A DNA stretch of 6,661 nucleotides, from NCBI GenBank assembly GCA_027016965.1, contig JALURI010000206.1, positions 1 through 6,661 on the forward strand, written 5' to 3'. This DNA comes from Geoglobus sp. Lineage in GTDB: Archaea; Halobacteriota; Archaeoglobi; Archaeoglobales; Archaeoglobaceae. The notes beneath the pieces were generated by a model. It ran no database searches, was not told the origin of the DNA, and worked only from the letters and a program-made list of their open reading frames with translations. This document shows, in pieces, positions 1-6,510 of the stretch (its first letter is position 1; every line of letters begins with the position of its first letter). Made by a program: the position numbers and the translations under genes.

Positions 1-1790
1 AGCACAGGGAGATAAGCATAGCAGAGTTTTTCGAGAAAAACAAGCACATTCTTGGATACTCGAATCCATCAAAGGCGTTAATCACATGTGTCAGAGAAGC
101 GGTAGACAATAGTCTCGATGCATGTGAGGAGGCAGGAATACTGCCTGATATTCTTGTAAAGATAACCAAGGTTGGAGAGAATGTTTTCAGGGTTGTTGTT
201 GAGGATAATGGGCCAGGAATAGAAAAGGAGCATGTTCCGAGAGTTTTTGGAAAGCTTCTCTATGGATCGAGATTTCACGCCATAAAGCAGAGCAGGGGGC
301 AGCAGGGAATAGGAATCTCGTCAGCAGTCCTCTACGCTCAGATAACAACAGGAAAACCTGCTGTTGTACTTTCAAAGACTGATGGGGGAAAGGCTTGCAG
401 ATTTGAGATTATGATAGACACAAAGAAAAATGAACCAGAGATCATCAGAGAAGAGGAAACAGAGTGGTTTTCACCTCATGGAACCAGAATTGAGCTTGAA
501 ATAAAAGGAAGCTATGTGAAGGAGAGAAAACAGAGCGTTTACGAGTATCTAAGGGAAACATCTGTGGTAAATCCCCATGCCAGAATCACGTTCATAACTC
601 CCGATGGAGAGATTCATGAGTTCAGGAGAATAACCTCCGAGCCACCTGAACCACCGAGGGAGATAAAACCCCATCCACATGGAATTGAAATCGGTCCTTT
701 GCTTGCGATGCTCAAAACAACCAGGGCAAGAGATCTCAGAAACTTTCTGAAAACTGAGTTCGTCAGGATTGGAGACAGAATAGGTGATGAGATTATCCTC
801 AAATCTGGTTTGAACCCGAAAGCTGATCCTCACTCTTTAACAAGAGAGGATGCTGAAAAGTTACTTAACGCGTTCAGGCTGACCGATCTCTTGCCTCCTC
901 CTGTTGATTGCTTGTCTCCAATTGGTGACAGGCTGATAATGAAAAGCCTGATGGAGGGGTACTCTCCTGAGTTCGTTTATGCTGTTACCAGAAAACCGAG
1001 GGTCTATTCCGGTCATCCTTTCCTCGTTGAGGCTGGAATTGCTTATGGAGGGGAGATGAAGGAGGAAAAGGTCACTCTGCTGAGATTTGCAAATAAAATT
1101 CCACTGCTGTATCAGCAGAGCGGATGTGCTTTGACTCAGGCTGCTGTCAGTGTTAACTGGAAAAACTACGGTCTTCAGCAGTCAAAGAATGAGCTTCCAG
1201 TTGCTCCTGCCGTGATACTTGTGCATGTTGCATCAACAAACGTTCCCTATGTTTCGGAATCAAAAGAGGCTGTTTCAGGAATTCCCGAAATTATAGAGGA
1301 GATAAGATTGGCTCTGCAGGAGTGCGGGAGAAGGCTGAAGGAGTATGTGGAGAGGAAAAAAACAATTCAGAAAAGAAAGAGAAAGGAGGAGGAACTGCTT
1401 AAAATCATCCCGCTTCTGGCTGAAAAGATAAGTGAAGTTGTTGAGAAAGAGCCGATAGATCATGAGAAAGTGATAGCAAAAATTATGGGGAAGGTTTACA
1501 TTGCCAGAAGTGCAAGTAATGGAAGGGCTGTTATTGAAATATGTAACTTTTCAAATTCAAGGAAGAGGTTCAGAATTTACGAGATGTGTGATGGAGGGAT
1601 AAATGGAGACAGGATTGCAAAGTGGGATGTTGAGATTGAGCCAAAAGACACTATCAGAATTGAATATGAGTTCAATGGCAAACATGTCAATGTGAAACCC
1701 CTTGTTCAGGGAATTGAGAGCGATTTTATTGCTGGAGCGGAGGTGGTGAGGTTTGAATCTGGAGCAGAAGGCACTGAGGGCTTTACTTAA
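1..1790 (+). CDS. top6B: DNA topoisomerase VI subunit B (type IIB), 5'-truncated by the window edge
   Basis: ATPase subunit of the heterotetrameric type IIB topoisomerase. ATP-dependent dimerisation of this subunit closes a clamp that passes one DNA duplex through a break made by Top6A. The first complete codon is at base 3 and 595 residues are visible; probably only some 15-25 N-terminal residues are missing. Counting from base 3, the GHKL fold shows the N-box with catalytic-base Glu32 and Mg-binding Asn36 ([10 protein letters not shown]), the G1 box EDNGPGI at 67-73 and the G2 box RGQQGIGIS at 98-106. An H2TH-like helical region lies near 232-291. The transducer domain carries the switch lysine Lys365 in FANKIP. 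From about residue 497 comes a beta-rich tail that fits the C-terminal Ig-like domain known from Methanosarcina mazei Top6B; that assignment is by position and composition. top6A follows with a 38-base overlap. The Met codon at 411 is internal, because the conserved GHKL motifs lie before it. Confidence 0.97.
   Translation, partial: HREISIAEFFEKNKHILGYSNPSKALITCVREAVDNSLDACEEAGILPDILVKITKVGENVFRVVVEDNGPGIEKEHVPRVFGKLLYGSRFHAIKQSRGQQGIGISSAVLYAQITTGKPAVVLSKTDGGKACRFEIMIDTKKNEPEIIREEETEWFSPHGTRIELEIKGSYVKERKQSVYEYLRETSVVNPHARITFITPDGEIHEFRRITSEPPEPPREIKPHPHGIEIGPLLAMLKTTRARDLRNFLKTEFVRIGDRIGDEIILKSGLNPKADPHSLTREDAEKLLNAFRLTDLLPPPVDCLSPIGDRLIMKSLMEGYSPEFVYAVTRKPRVYSGHPFLVEAGIAYGGEMKEEKVTLLRFANKIPLLYQQSGCALTQAAVSVNWKNYGLQQSKNELPVAPAVILVHVASTNVPYVSESKEAVSGIPEIIEEIRLALQECGRRLKEYVERKKTIQKRKRKEEELLKIIPLLAEKISEVVEKEPIDHEKVIAKIMGKVYIARSASNGRAVIEICNFSNSRKRFRIYEMCDGGINGDRIAKWDVEIEPKDTIRIEYEFNGKHVNVKPLVQGIESDFIAGAEVVRFESGAEGTEGFT
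1739..1745 (+). promoter_or_regulatory. Shine-Dalgarno site for top6A
   Basis: GGAGGTG lies inside the end of top6B, 7 bases before the TTG at 1753. It matches the archaeal anti-SD sequence over seven bases. It decides the start, because the same frame has a TGA at 1747-1749, leaving TTG 1753 as the first usable start codon. Confidence 0.8.
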
Positions 1791-2838
1791 CATTGCAGAA
1801 TCAATCTACGATCAGCTGAAGAACGGAATGATCCCGGAGGTGGAAATCTCGTCGAGAACAAAGTACAACATAGAGTTTGATGAGGAGAGCGAGGTATGGG
1901 TTTATGGAGACAGAACATCCACAAGATCGGCAAAAACCCTGAAAGGAGCTTACATGCTTCTAAGAATGGCATATGTAATGGGATTTTTCAAGGATCAGAT
2001 TAAAGTGAACAAATCATCAACTCTGAGAGAGCTCTACTACATATCAGAAAACTGGGGGCTGGCTAAATTTGACGAGCAGTCTGACAGCGACAGGCTCATT
2101 GAGGACCTTGAAATTCTAACAGCATTCCAGAGGGAGCACTTCCATATAAGGCCTGAGGAGGATGGAGCTACTGTTGTTGGACCGATAAAAATCAGGGAGG
2201 AGACGAGAAGGGGCGTGAGGGAGATCCATTGCCAAGATGATGTTGGTGAGGGAGGCTATCAGATTCCCGTGAATGTTGACAGGCTTGAGTTTGTCGAGCA
2301 TGATGCCAGATTTGTTATTGCAATAGAGACAGGAGGCATGAGGGACAGACTCATTGAGAATGGGTTTGATGAGAACTTTGATGCCATAATTGTGCATCTG
2401 AAGGGACAGCCTGCAAGAAGCACAAGAAGACTGCTAAAGAGAATGAACACAGAGCTTGGACTGCCTGTTGTTGTTTTCACAGATGGCGATCCATGGAGCT
2501 ACAGGATTTATGCGAGTGTTGCATATGGAAGCATAAAGTCAGCCCATCTCAGCGACCATCTTGCAACACCATCAGCCATGTTTATCGGTATAAGACCATC
2601 TGACATCGTAAAGTACAGGCTTCCCGCCGACAAGCTGTCTGAGCAGGATATTAGAGCGTTGAATGCAATACTCACAGATCCAAGATTCGATACAGATTTC
2701 TGGAAGAGTGAAGTCAAATTGCAGCTTGAGCTTGGCAAGAAATCGGAACAGCAGGCTTTGGCAAAGTACGGGCTTGATTATGTTACAGATGTTTATCTGC
2801 CTGAGAGGCTTGCAGAGCTTGGTGTTATCAAAGCTTAA
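1753..2838 (+). CDS. top6A: DNA topoisomerase VI subunit A (Spo11-like DNA-cleaving subunit)
   Basis: Cuts both DNA strands through a covalent tyrosyl-DNA bond and, with Top6B, relaxes and decatenates DNA; it is homologous to eukaryotic Spo11. The 361-residue length is normal for archaeal Top6A. The 5Y-CAP (winged-helix) domain contains STLRELYY at 89-96, with Tyr96 as the expected nucleophile. The Toprim domain shows the metal-binding acidic residues Glu192 (IAIETGG) and Asp244/Asp246 (FTDGDPWSY). The start is an uncommon TTG supported by a strong SD 7 bases upstream and an in-frame stop just before it. It overlaps the 3' end of top6B by 38 bases in another frame, so the two subunits are probably co-translated at matched levels. 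No promoter of its own is evident. Confidence 0.97.
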   Translation: MNLEQKALRALLNIAESIYDQLKNGMIPEVEISSRTKYNIEFDEESEVWVYGDRTSTRSAKTLKGAYMLLRMAYVMGFFKDQIKVNKSSTLRELYYISENWGLAKFDEQSDSDRLIEDLEILTAFQREHFHIRPEEDGATVVGPIKIREETRRGVREIHCQDDVGEGGYQIPVNVDRLEFVEHDARFVIAIETGGMRDRLIENGFDENFDAIIVHLKGQPARSTRRLLKRMNTELGLPVVVFTDGDPWSYRIYASVAYGSIKSAHLSDHLATPSAMFIGIRPSDIVKYRLPADKLSEQDIRALNAILTDPRFDTDFWKSEVKLQLELGKKSEQQALAKYGLDYVTDVYLPERLAELGVIKA

Positions 2839-2842
2839 GCAT

Positions 2843-2862
2843 CGGGAAAACTTTTTTACCCG
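2843..2862 (+). promoter_or_regulatory. Putative promoter (and/or T-rich terminator) with a dyad before the ferredoxin operon
   Basis: The 41-base gap after top6A contains an A-rich BRE-like stretch (GGGAAAA) followed by a TATA-like CTTTTTTA at 2851-2858. Its centre is about 25 bases before the GTG at 2880, which fits a leaderless or nearly leaderless transcript. The element is an imperfect inverted repeat: CGGG (2843-2846) pairs with CCCG (2859-2862) and AAA (2848-2850) with TTT (2855-2857), with one A-A mismatch at 2847/2858. The dyad could be a repressor site over the TATA box. The T6 run could also serve as an archaeal terminator for the top6 operon. No transcript data distinguish these. 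Confidence 0.4.
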
Positions 2863-2879
2863 TCAATCAATCTGGAGCT

Positions 2880-3050
2880 GTGAAAAGGGTGATTGTTGGA
2901 GAAGGCTGTGTTGGATGCGCCTTCTGCATGCTTTCATGCAGATTCGATGCGATTGAGGTTGTAGGAAAGGCGGAAATTGATCACGAGAAATGCACTCTCT
3001 GCAGGAGGTGTCTGCTTTACTGTCCAGTTTCAGCTCTGGTGATTGAATGA
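2880..3050 (+). CDS. Small 2x[4Fe-4S] ferredoxin
   Basis: A 56-residue bacterial-type ferredoxin, close to the minimal size for the family. It has two full CxxCxxCxxxC motifs: Cys10, 13, 16, 20 and Cys38, 41, 44, 48, the second followed by the usual Pro49. In this fold each cluster takes three cysteines from one motif and the fourth from the other, so two low-potential [4Fe-4S] clusters are expected. There is no signal peptide, so it should be cytoplasmic. The GTG start is chosen because it begins the natural fold (KRVIVGEGC). The only SD-like GGAG (2874-2877) is just 2 bases from it, so a leaderless message is likely; GTG 2889 is an alternative that would remove three residues. The stop overlaps the next gene's ATG by 4 bases, making this protein a likely electron partner of the following flavoprotein. 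That partnership is inference. Confidence 0.9.
   Translation: MKRVIVGEGCVGCAFCMLSCRFDAIEVVGKAEIDHEKCTLCRRCLLYCPVSALVIE
3038..3043 (+). promoter_or_regulatory. Shine-Dalgarno site for the FAD oxidoreductase gene
   Basis: GGTGAT lies in the last codons of the ferredoxin gene, 3 bases before the ATG at 3047. With the ATGA stop/start overlap this supports translational coupling of the two genes. Confidence 0.6.
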
Positions 3051-4210
3051 AGGTCGGCATTGTTGGTGCAGGGCTTGGAGGACTGCTTGCTGGGGCTTAT
3101 CTCTCCTCAGAGGGATTTGAAGTTGAGATATTTGAAAAGCTCCCGTTTGCAGGTGGAAGATTCACATCTTTCAGCTACAAGGGGTATGAGGTGAGCACAG
3201 GAGCACTTCACATGATACCCCATGGAAAAAGAGGGCCCCTCGGAAGGATTCTGAAGGAGATTGGTTGTAAGGTTGAGATTGTTGATTCAAAGCCTGAGGG
3301 GGAGATTCTGTGGAATGGAGAAAGGGAAATGCTAACAAGAAAAAGCTTCACAAGGCTCGATGTACTCAAGCTCAATTTTGAATTTATCATGAACAAGCTT
3401 GGGAGGAAAAGAACGCTTGAGGAGTTTGCAAGAGGACTGAGTGACAAATCATACCTGTATGTTAGATCCTTCCTTGGATGGAGCTTTAGCATCTTTCCAG
3501 ACCAGATGAGGTTTGAGAAGATCGTGCCCATTTTCAGAAGGACAGAGCTGTATGGAGGTCCGGGAATTCCAGTTGGTGGGTGCAAAGCAGTCACAGAAAG
3601 TCTGGCTGAGATTGTTGAGTCAAATGGTGGAAGAATAAATCTGAGAAGAGAGGTGAGAGCAATAAAGTCGGGAGAAAAACCAAGGTTGTTTTTTGATAAG
3701 GAAGAAAAGAAATACGACGTGATAATCTCGGATGCCGGGCATAAAATAACCTCAGAGCTTCTTGGAGAAAAGCATTATGATCATCCTCCCGAAAGCAAAG
3801 GTGTAAAGTACACAATTGCCATTGATGAACCGTTCATAGGCCATACAGGAGTTCTGTTTGTTCTTGGGAAGAACGTTGCAGGAATGAATGAGGTGACAAA
3901 TGCAGATGACAGCCTTGGCAGAAAGCATATGCTTCAACTGCATCAGCCCCTCAGAGATGGAACTAAGGCGGAGATTCTTCATGGATTGATGGAGATAAAG
4001 GAAATTCTGAAAGGCTACAGCTTTGAGATAATTGCGATTCAGAGCTATAAGGGTGACTGGCCCGTTAACAGGGTTATGGCAGGAATGGACATGGGCAACA
4101 GAACAAAATACGACAGCATATATGTTGTTGGAGATGGGGCGAAGGGTGATGATATAGAGGTTGATGGCATTGCCCTTGGCGTTGAAAAGGTTCTGGAGGA
4201 TCTGCTGTGA
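3047..4210 (+). CDS. CrtI/amine-oxidase-like FAD-dependent oxidoreductase
   Basis: A 387-residue flavoprotein of the NAD(P)-binding-Rossmann/FAD superfamily that includes phytoene desaturases (CrtI), protoporphyrinogen oxidase and amine oxidases. An N-terminal dinucleotide-binding motif (GAGLGG, 7-12) is followed by Glu30, expected to hold the FAD ribose, and a GGR element (36-38). PVGGCKAVTESLAEIVESNG at 175-194 matches the conserved CrtI-type segment after the substrate domain. The C-terminal FAD motif is VVGDGAKGDDIEVDGIALG (360-378). It is about 100 residues shorter than true CrtI enzymes, so the substrate pocket is reduced and a carotenoid role should not be assumed. It overlaps the ferredoxin gene and the CcmA-type ATPase gene by 4 bases each. 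Related proteins are, to my knowledge, widespread in methanogens and other archaea without a firm function. Family confidence is high; substrate unknown. Confidence 0.88.
   Translation: MKVGIVGAGLGGLLAGAYLSSEGFEVEIFEKLPFAGGRFTSFSYKGYEVSTGALHMIPHGKRGPLGRILKEIGCKVEIVDSKPEGEILWNGEREMLTRKSFTRLDVLKLNFEFIMNKLGRKRTLEEFARGLSDKSYLYVRSFLGWSFSIFPDQMRFEKIVPIFRRTELYGGPGIPVGGCKAVTESLAEIVESNGGRINLRREVRAIKSGEKPRLFFDKEEKKYDVIISDAGHKITSELLGEKHYDHPPESKGVKYTIAIDEPFIGHTGVLFVLGKNVAGMNEVTNADDSLGRKHMLQLHQPLRDGTKAEILHGLMEIKEILKGYSFEIIAIQSYKGDWPVNRVMAGMDMGNRTKYDSIYVVGDGAKGDDIEVDGIALGVEKVLEDLL
4195..4201 (+). promoter_or_regulatory. Shine-Dalgarno site for the CcmA-type ATPase
   Basis: GGAGGAT lies 5 bases before the GTG at 4207. 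It selects that GTG over the second one at 4213 and gives a GTGA overlap with the preceding stop codon. Confidence 0.65.
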
Positions 4211-4869
4211 TTGTGAGGCTTGAAAATGTGGAAAAATCATTTGGAAGGTTCAAGGCTCTGAAGGGAATCAGCTTCATCCTTGATAGGAGTGAAAGGCTTG
4301 CATTGCTCGGCCCAAATGGCAGTGGTAAAACAACCACTGTAAAAATCATAAGCGGGCAGATAAGACCGACAAAAGGAAGTCTGGAGATTTTTGGAAGGAA
4401 GAAGGTTGATGAATGGGTAAAGAGAAAAATGGGGGTTGTGAGTCACAACACATTCCTTTATGAGGATTTAACTGCATACGAGAATCTGAAATTCTTTGCC
4501 AGCCTTTACGATGTGGATGATGAAAGGATAAGAGAACTCCTTCATGAGTTCGGGCTCTGGAAGAGGAGACATGATCTTGTCAGGAACTATTCGAGGGGAA
4601 TGAAGCAGAGGCTTTCAATTGCAAGGGCTCTTTTAAACAATCCTGAGCTGCTCATACTCGATGAACCAACAACGGGACTTGATGTTGAAGGCAGAAACAG
4701 ACTTTTTGAATTGCTTTCAGGATTCAATTCTGCTATGATCTTCACAACCCACAACCTGCAGGAGGCTGAGATGATATGCGACAGAACAGTCTTCATAAAA
4801 GAGGGTGGGATTGTCTATGATGGAAAGTCTGAAAATCTTGAGGAGATTTACAGGGGGATAATGGAATGA
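4207..4869 (+). CDS. ccmA: ABC transporter ATP-binding protein, CcmA (heme exporter) type
   Basis: A 220-residue single-domain ABC ATPase, the usual size for CcmA. In cytochrome c maturation CcmA works with CcmB, and ATP hydrolysis drives release of heme-loaded CcmE. Visible motifs are Walker A GPNGSGKTT (35-43), a Q-loop region VSHNTFLYEDLTAYENL (78-94), an ABC signature YSRGMKQR (128-135) in the SRGM form common in CcmA, Walker B LLILDEP (148-154) with catalytic Glu153, D-loop GLD (157-159) and switch His182 (THNLQEAE). The expected Q-loop glutamine is replaced by Asn81. Start is GTG with a good SD; the stop overlaps ccmB as ATGA. The CcmA name rests on the signature motif and the CcmB-like partner. 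A lipid or multidrug exporter of the same ABC subfamily is the main alternative. Confidence 0.85.
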   Translation: MIVRLENVEKSFGRFKALKGISFILDRSERLALLGPNGSGKTTTVKIISGQIRPTKGSLEIFGRKKVDEWVKRKMGVVSHNTFLYEDLTAYENLKFFASLYDVDDERIRELLHEFGLWKRRHDLVRNYSRGMKQRLSIARALLNNPELLILDEPTTGLDVEGRNRLFELLSGFNSAMIFTTHNLQEAEMICDRTVFIKEGGIVYDGKSENLEEIYRGIME

Positions 4870-5504
4870 AGTTTCTGATAATAGCCATCAAAGATCTCAG
4901 AACAGAGTTCAGGACAAAGGGAACAATAAACTTCCTGTTTCTTTTTGCATTTCTCTCCATAATGCTCTTCAGCGCCACAGTGAAAAATGCTGAGCCAGCA
5001 TTGTTGTGGGTTGTTTTCATATTTGCGGGAATGCTTGGCTACTCAAGGGCTTTTTTGAGGGAGGTTGAGACAGGAACCTTGGATGCCCTCAAAATATCGC
5101 CTGTTTCACCATCATCAATCCTCTTTGGAAAGATAATCTACAACGCTGTAATAATGCTGCTCTTGGAAATATTTGTGATTCCGGTATTTATGGCTGTCTT
5201 TGAAGTCTATCCTGAGAATCTTCTTTTAGCTGTTATGATTCTGACAGCAGGAAATCTTGCCTTTGTTGTTGTGAGCAGCTCCCTCTCTGTCATTGTTATA
5301 AAATCGAGAGCAAGAGAATTGCTTTTGCCAGTGCTTCTCTTTCCTGTAGTTTTCCCTGTTATAGTCTCTACCGTTCAGGCTTTCTCCATGGCGGTTTCAG
5401 GAAATATTGAGGGAATTCAGGGTCCCATTTCCGTCATTCTTGGATTTTCAACAGCAACTCTTGCTGTTGGATACCTGACAATCGATTATGCCCTCATCGA
5501 GTAA
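4866..5504 (+). CDS. ccmB: ABC transporter membrane protein, CcmB (heme exporter) type
   Basis: A 212-residue integral membrane protein with six predicted hydrophobic helices at roughly 21-37, 44-62, 91-113, 118-142, 152-173 and 187-205; both length and topology fit CcmB. The loop after helix 2, with LREVETGTLDALKISP (64-79) and then ILFGKIIYN (85-93), matches the conserved CcmB loop that should contact the ATPase. The short N-terminus before helix 1 (KDLRTEFRTKG) is also typical. It probably forms a CcmA2B2 complex in the cytoplasmic membrane. No ccmC, ccmE, ccmF or ccmH lies next to it in this window, so if this is the cytochrome c system the remaining genes are elsewhere. The ATG overlaps the ccmA stop by 4 bases, and only a weak SD (GGGGGAT, 4853-4859) precedes it, consistent with coupling. 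Its last 57 bases are shared with the opposing epimerase gene. Confidence 0.85.
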   Translation: MKFLIIAIKDLRTEFRTKGTINFLFLFAFLSIMLFSATVKNAEPALLWVVFIFAGMLGYSRAFLREVETGTLDALKISPVSPSSILFGKIIYNAVIMLLLEIFVIPVFMAVFEVYPENLLLAVMILTAGNLAFVVVSSSLSVIVIKSRARELLLPVLLFPVVFPVIVSTVQAFSMAVSGNIEGIQGPISVILGFSTATLAVGYLTIDYALIE

Positions 5505-6401
5505 ATCTCTGACTGTTTGTCTCACAGCTCTTTCACTTGTGTATTTTGGTATCCAGCCCAGAGATTTCAGCTTTTCAATCGATAAAAGCATAACAGGCAC
5601 ATCTCCCTTCCACCCTCTCTCTCCTCCAGTGAATCTGAACTCAGGATTTGAACCCAGCTCCTCACATATGATCTCTGCTATTCTCCTCACCTTTATCTGA
5701 TCCTCACTTCCTATGTTGAATATGTTTACAGTTTCATCTGATCTCTCAACAGCGGTTATCATTGCATCAATACAGTCATCTATGTAGATGTAAGACTTGT
5801 TCTGCTCTCCATCACCAAGTATTTCAAGCACATCCTTGTCCTTTTTGAGTTTCATCATGAAATCAAAGATAACACCATGCCTCGTTCTTCTTCCAATCAC
5901 ATTTGCAAATCTGAATATCCAGGACCTCATTTCGTAGGTGTGGCAGAATGATGAAATCATCGCCTCTCCTGCAACTTTCGAGGCTCCGTAAATTGAGATG
6001 GGCATTGCCGGATAACTCTCAGGTGTTGGGATCACCTTTGCCTCGCCATATACAGTTGATGTGGACGTAAAAATGATTCTGTCAGCATTCACTTTTACCA
6101 TTGCCTTCAGAACGTTCCATGTGCCCATAACATTGTTCTCATATATCTCATCAGGTTTCTGGGATGAAAGCCTCACGTCAGGATTTGCTGCAACATGCCA
6201 TACTTCATCCACCCCCTTCATTGCTGGTAAAACATCTTCAAGCCTTCCAACGTCTCCTCTCATGACTTCAGCGGATGGATTGATGAATTCCTCAGATCCT
6301 GAAGAGAAGTTGTCAAGAATCCTGACCTCATGTCCCCTTTCAATGAAATAGTCAGCCAGATGACTTCCAATGAAGCCAGCACCTCCGGTGATAAGAATCA
6401 T
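5448..6401 (-). CDS. NAD-dependent sugar-nucleotide epimerase (extended SDR, GalE-like)
   Basis: A 317-residue extended short-chain dehydrogenase/reductase acting on a nucleotide-sugar, probably a UDP-glucose or UDP-N-acetylglucosamine 4-epimerase for cell-surface glycans or protein glycosylation. The N-terminus has the NAD-binding TGGAGFIG (5-12), and Asp30 (LDNFSSG) should bind the adenosine ribose, favouring NAD over NADP. The catalytic set is Thr114 (TSTSTVYG), Tyr138 and Lys142 (YGASK). RFANVIGRR (164-172) and GDGEQNKSYIYIDDCIDAM (196-214) are the usual substrate-domain motifs. The Asp-Glu pair found in dTDP-glucose dehydratases (TDEVYG) is absent, arguing for an epimerase. The last 18 codons lie over ccmB and encode a short Cys-containing tail (Cys308, Cys316, Cys317) beyond the usual family end. 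It appears to have its own promoter and probably a leaderless mRNA. The exact sugar is not readable. Confidence 0.9.
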   Translation of the reverse strand: MILITGGAGFIGSHLADYFIERGHEVRILDNFSSGSEEFINPSAEVMRGDVGRLEDVLPAMKGVDEVWHVAANPDVRLSSQKPDEIYENNVMGTWNVLKAMVKVNADRIIFTSTSTVYGEAKVIPTPESYPAMPISIYGASKVAGEAMISSFCHTYEMRSWIFRFANVIGRRTRHGVIFDFMMKLKKDKDVLEILGDGEQNKSYIYIDDCIDAMITAVERSDETVNIFNIGSEDQIKVRRIAEIICEELGSNPEFRFTGGERGWKGDVPVMLLSIEKLKSLGWIPKYTSERAVRQTVRDLLDEGIIDCQVSNSKSCC

Positions 6402-6420
6402 GTTTCAAATTCAGGAAAGA

Positions 6421-6437
6421 TATATATACTATTTTTG
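6421..6437 (-). promoter_or_regulatory. BRE/TATA promoter of the epimerase gene
   Basis: Read on the - strand, CAAAAATAG (BRE-like) is followed directly by TATATATA (6428 to 6421). The TATA centre is about 23-24 bases before the ATG at 6401, so the transcript should begin at or within a few bases of the start codon. No SD is seen upstream of the ATG, which agrees with a leaderless mRNA. Confidence 0.65.
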
Positions 6438-6455
6438 ATAAATGTATGGACTGCT

Positions 6456-6469
6456 TAAAGCTTTATTTG
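6456..6469 (+). promoter_or_regulatory. Possible TATA region of the lsm gene
   Basis: TAAAGCTTTA (6456-6465, a perfect 10-base palindrome) continues into TTTATTTG. A TATA box centred near 6466 would start the message around 6490, leaving room for the SD at 6500. TATAAAA at 6472-6478 looks better as a motif but would place the start at about 6500, cutting into the SD. The assignment is tentative. Confidence 0.35.
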
Positions 6470-6499
6470 GCTATAAAACGAAAAATAATGATAGAATGG

Positions 6500-6505
6500 G
6501 GTGAT
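6500..6505 (+). promoter_or_regulatory. Shine-Dalgarno site for the lsm gene
   Basis: GGTGAT ends 5 bases before the GTG at 6511. An in-frame TGA at 6502-6504 lies within it, so no earlier start is possible. The ATG at 6504 is in a different frame that soon ends. Confidence 0.7.
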
Positions 6506-6510
6506 GGAAG

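Noticed and set aside
411..413. ATG as the start of the topoisomerase VI subunit B gene
   Set aside because: The frame is open back to base 3, and the preceding 136 codons encode the N-box, G1 and G2 ATP-binding motifs essential to the family.
2663..2956. 97-codon + strand open frame across the top6A end and the ferredoxin start
   Set aside because: It is out of frame with both genes. The ferredoxin frame with eight correctly spaced cysteines accounts for the region better.
3208..3594. 128-codon open frame on the - strand
   Set aside because: Antisense shadow of the flavoprotein gene, with low-complexity Ser/Leu-rich composition and no motif.
3047..4210. Naming the flavoprotein phytoene desaturase
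   Set aside because: It shares the fold and FAD motifs but is about 100 residues shorter than CrtI, and no carotenoid genes are nearby.
3752..4240. 162-codon open frame on the - strand
   Set aside because: It lies opposite the flavoprotein gene, whose + strand product has clear FAD motifs at both ends. The - strand product has no recognisable motif and no promoter or SD.
6061..6351. 96-codon + strand open frame
   Set aside because: Antisense to the NAD-binding half of the epimerase; no motif or initiation signal.
5448..6401. dTDP-glucose 4,6-dehydratase for the SDR gene
   Set aside because: The Asp-Glu pair of the dehydratase active-site motif is replaced by Ser-Thr (TSTVYG), as in epimerases.
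6504..6506. ATG just before the lsm gene
   Set aside because: Its frame ends after 17 codons, whereas the GTG at 6511 gives a complete LSm N-terminus with proper SD spacing.
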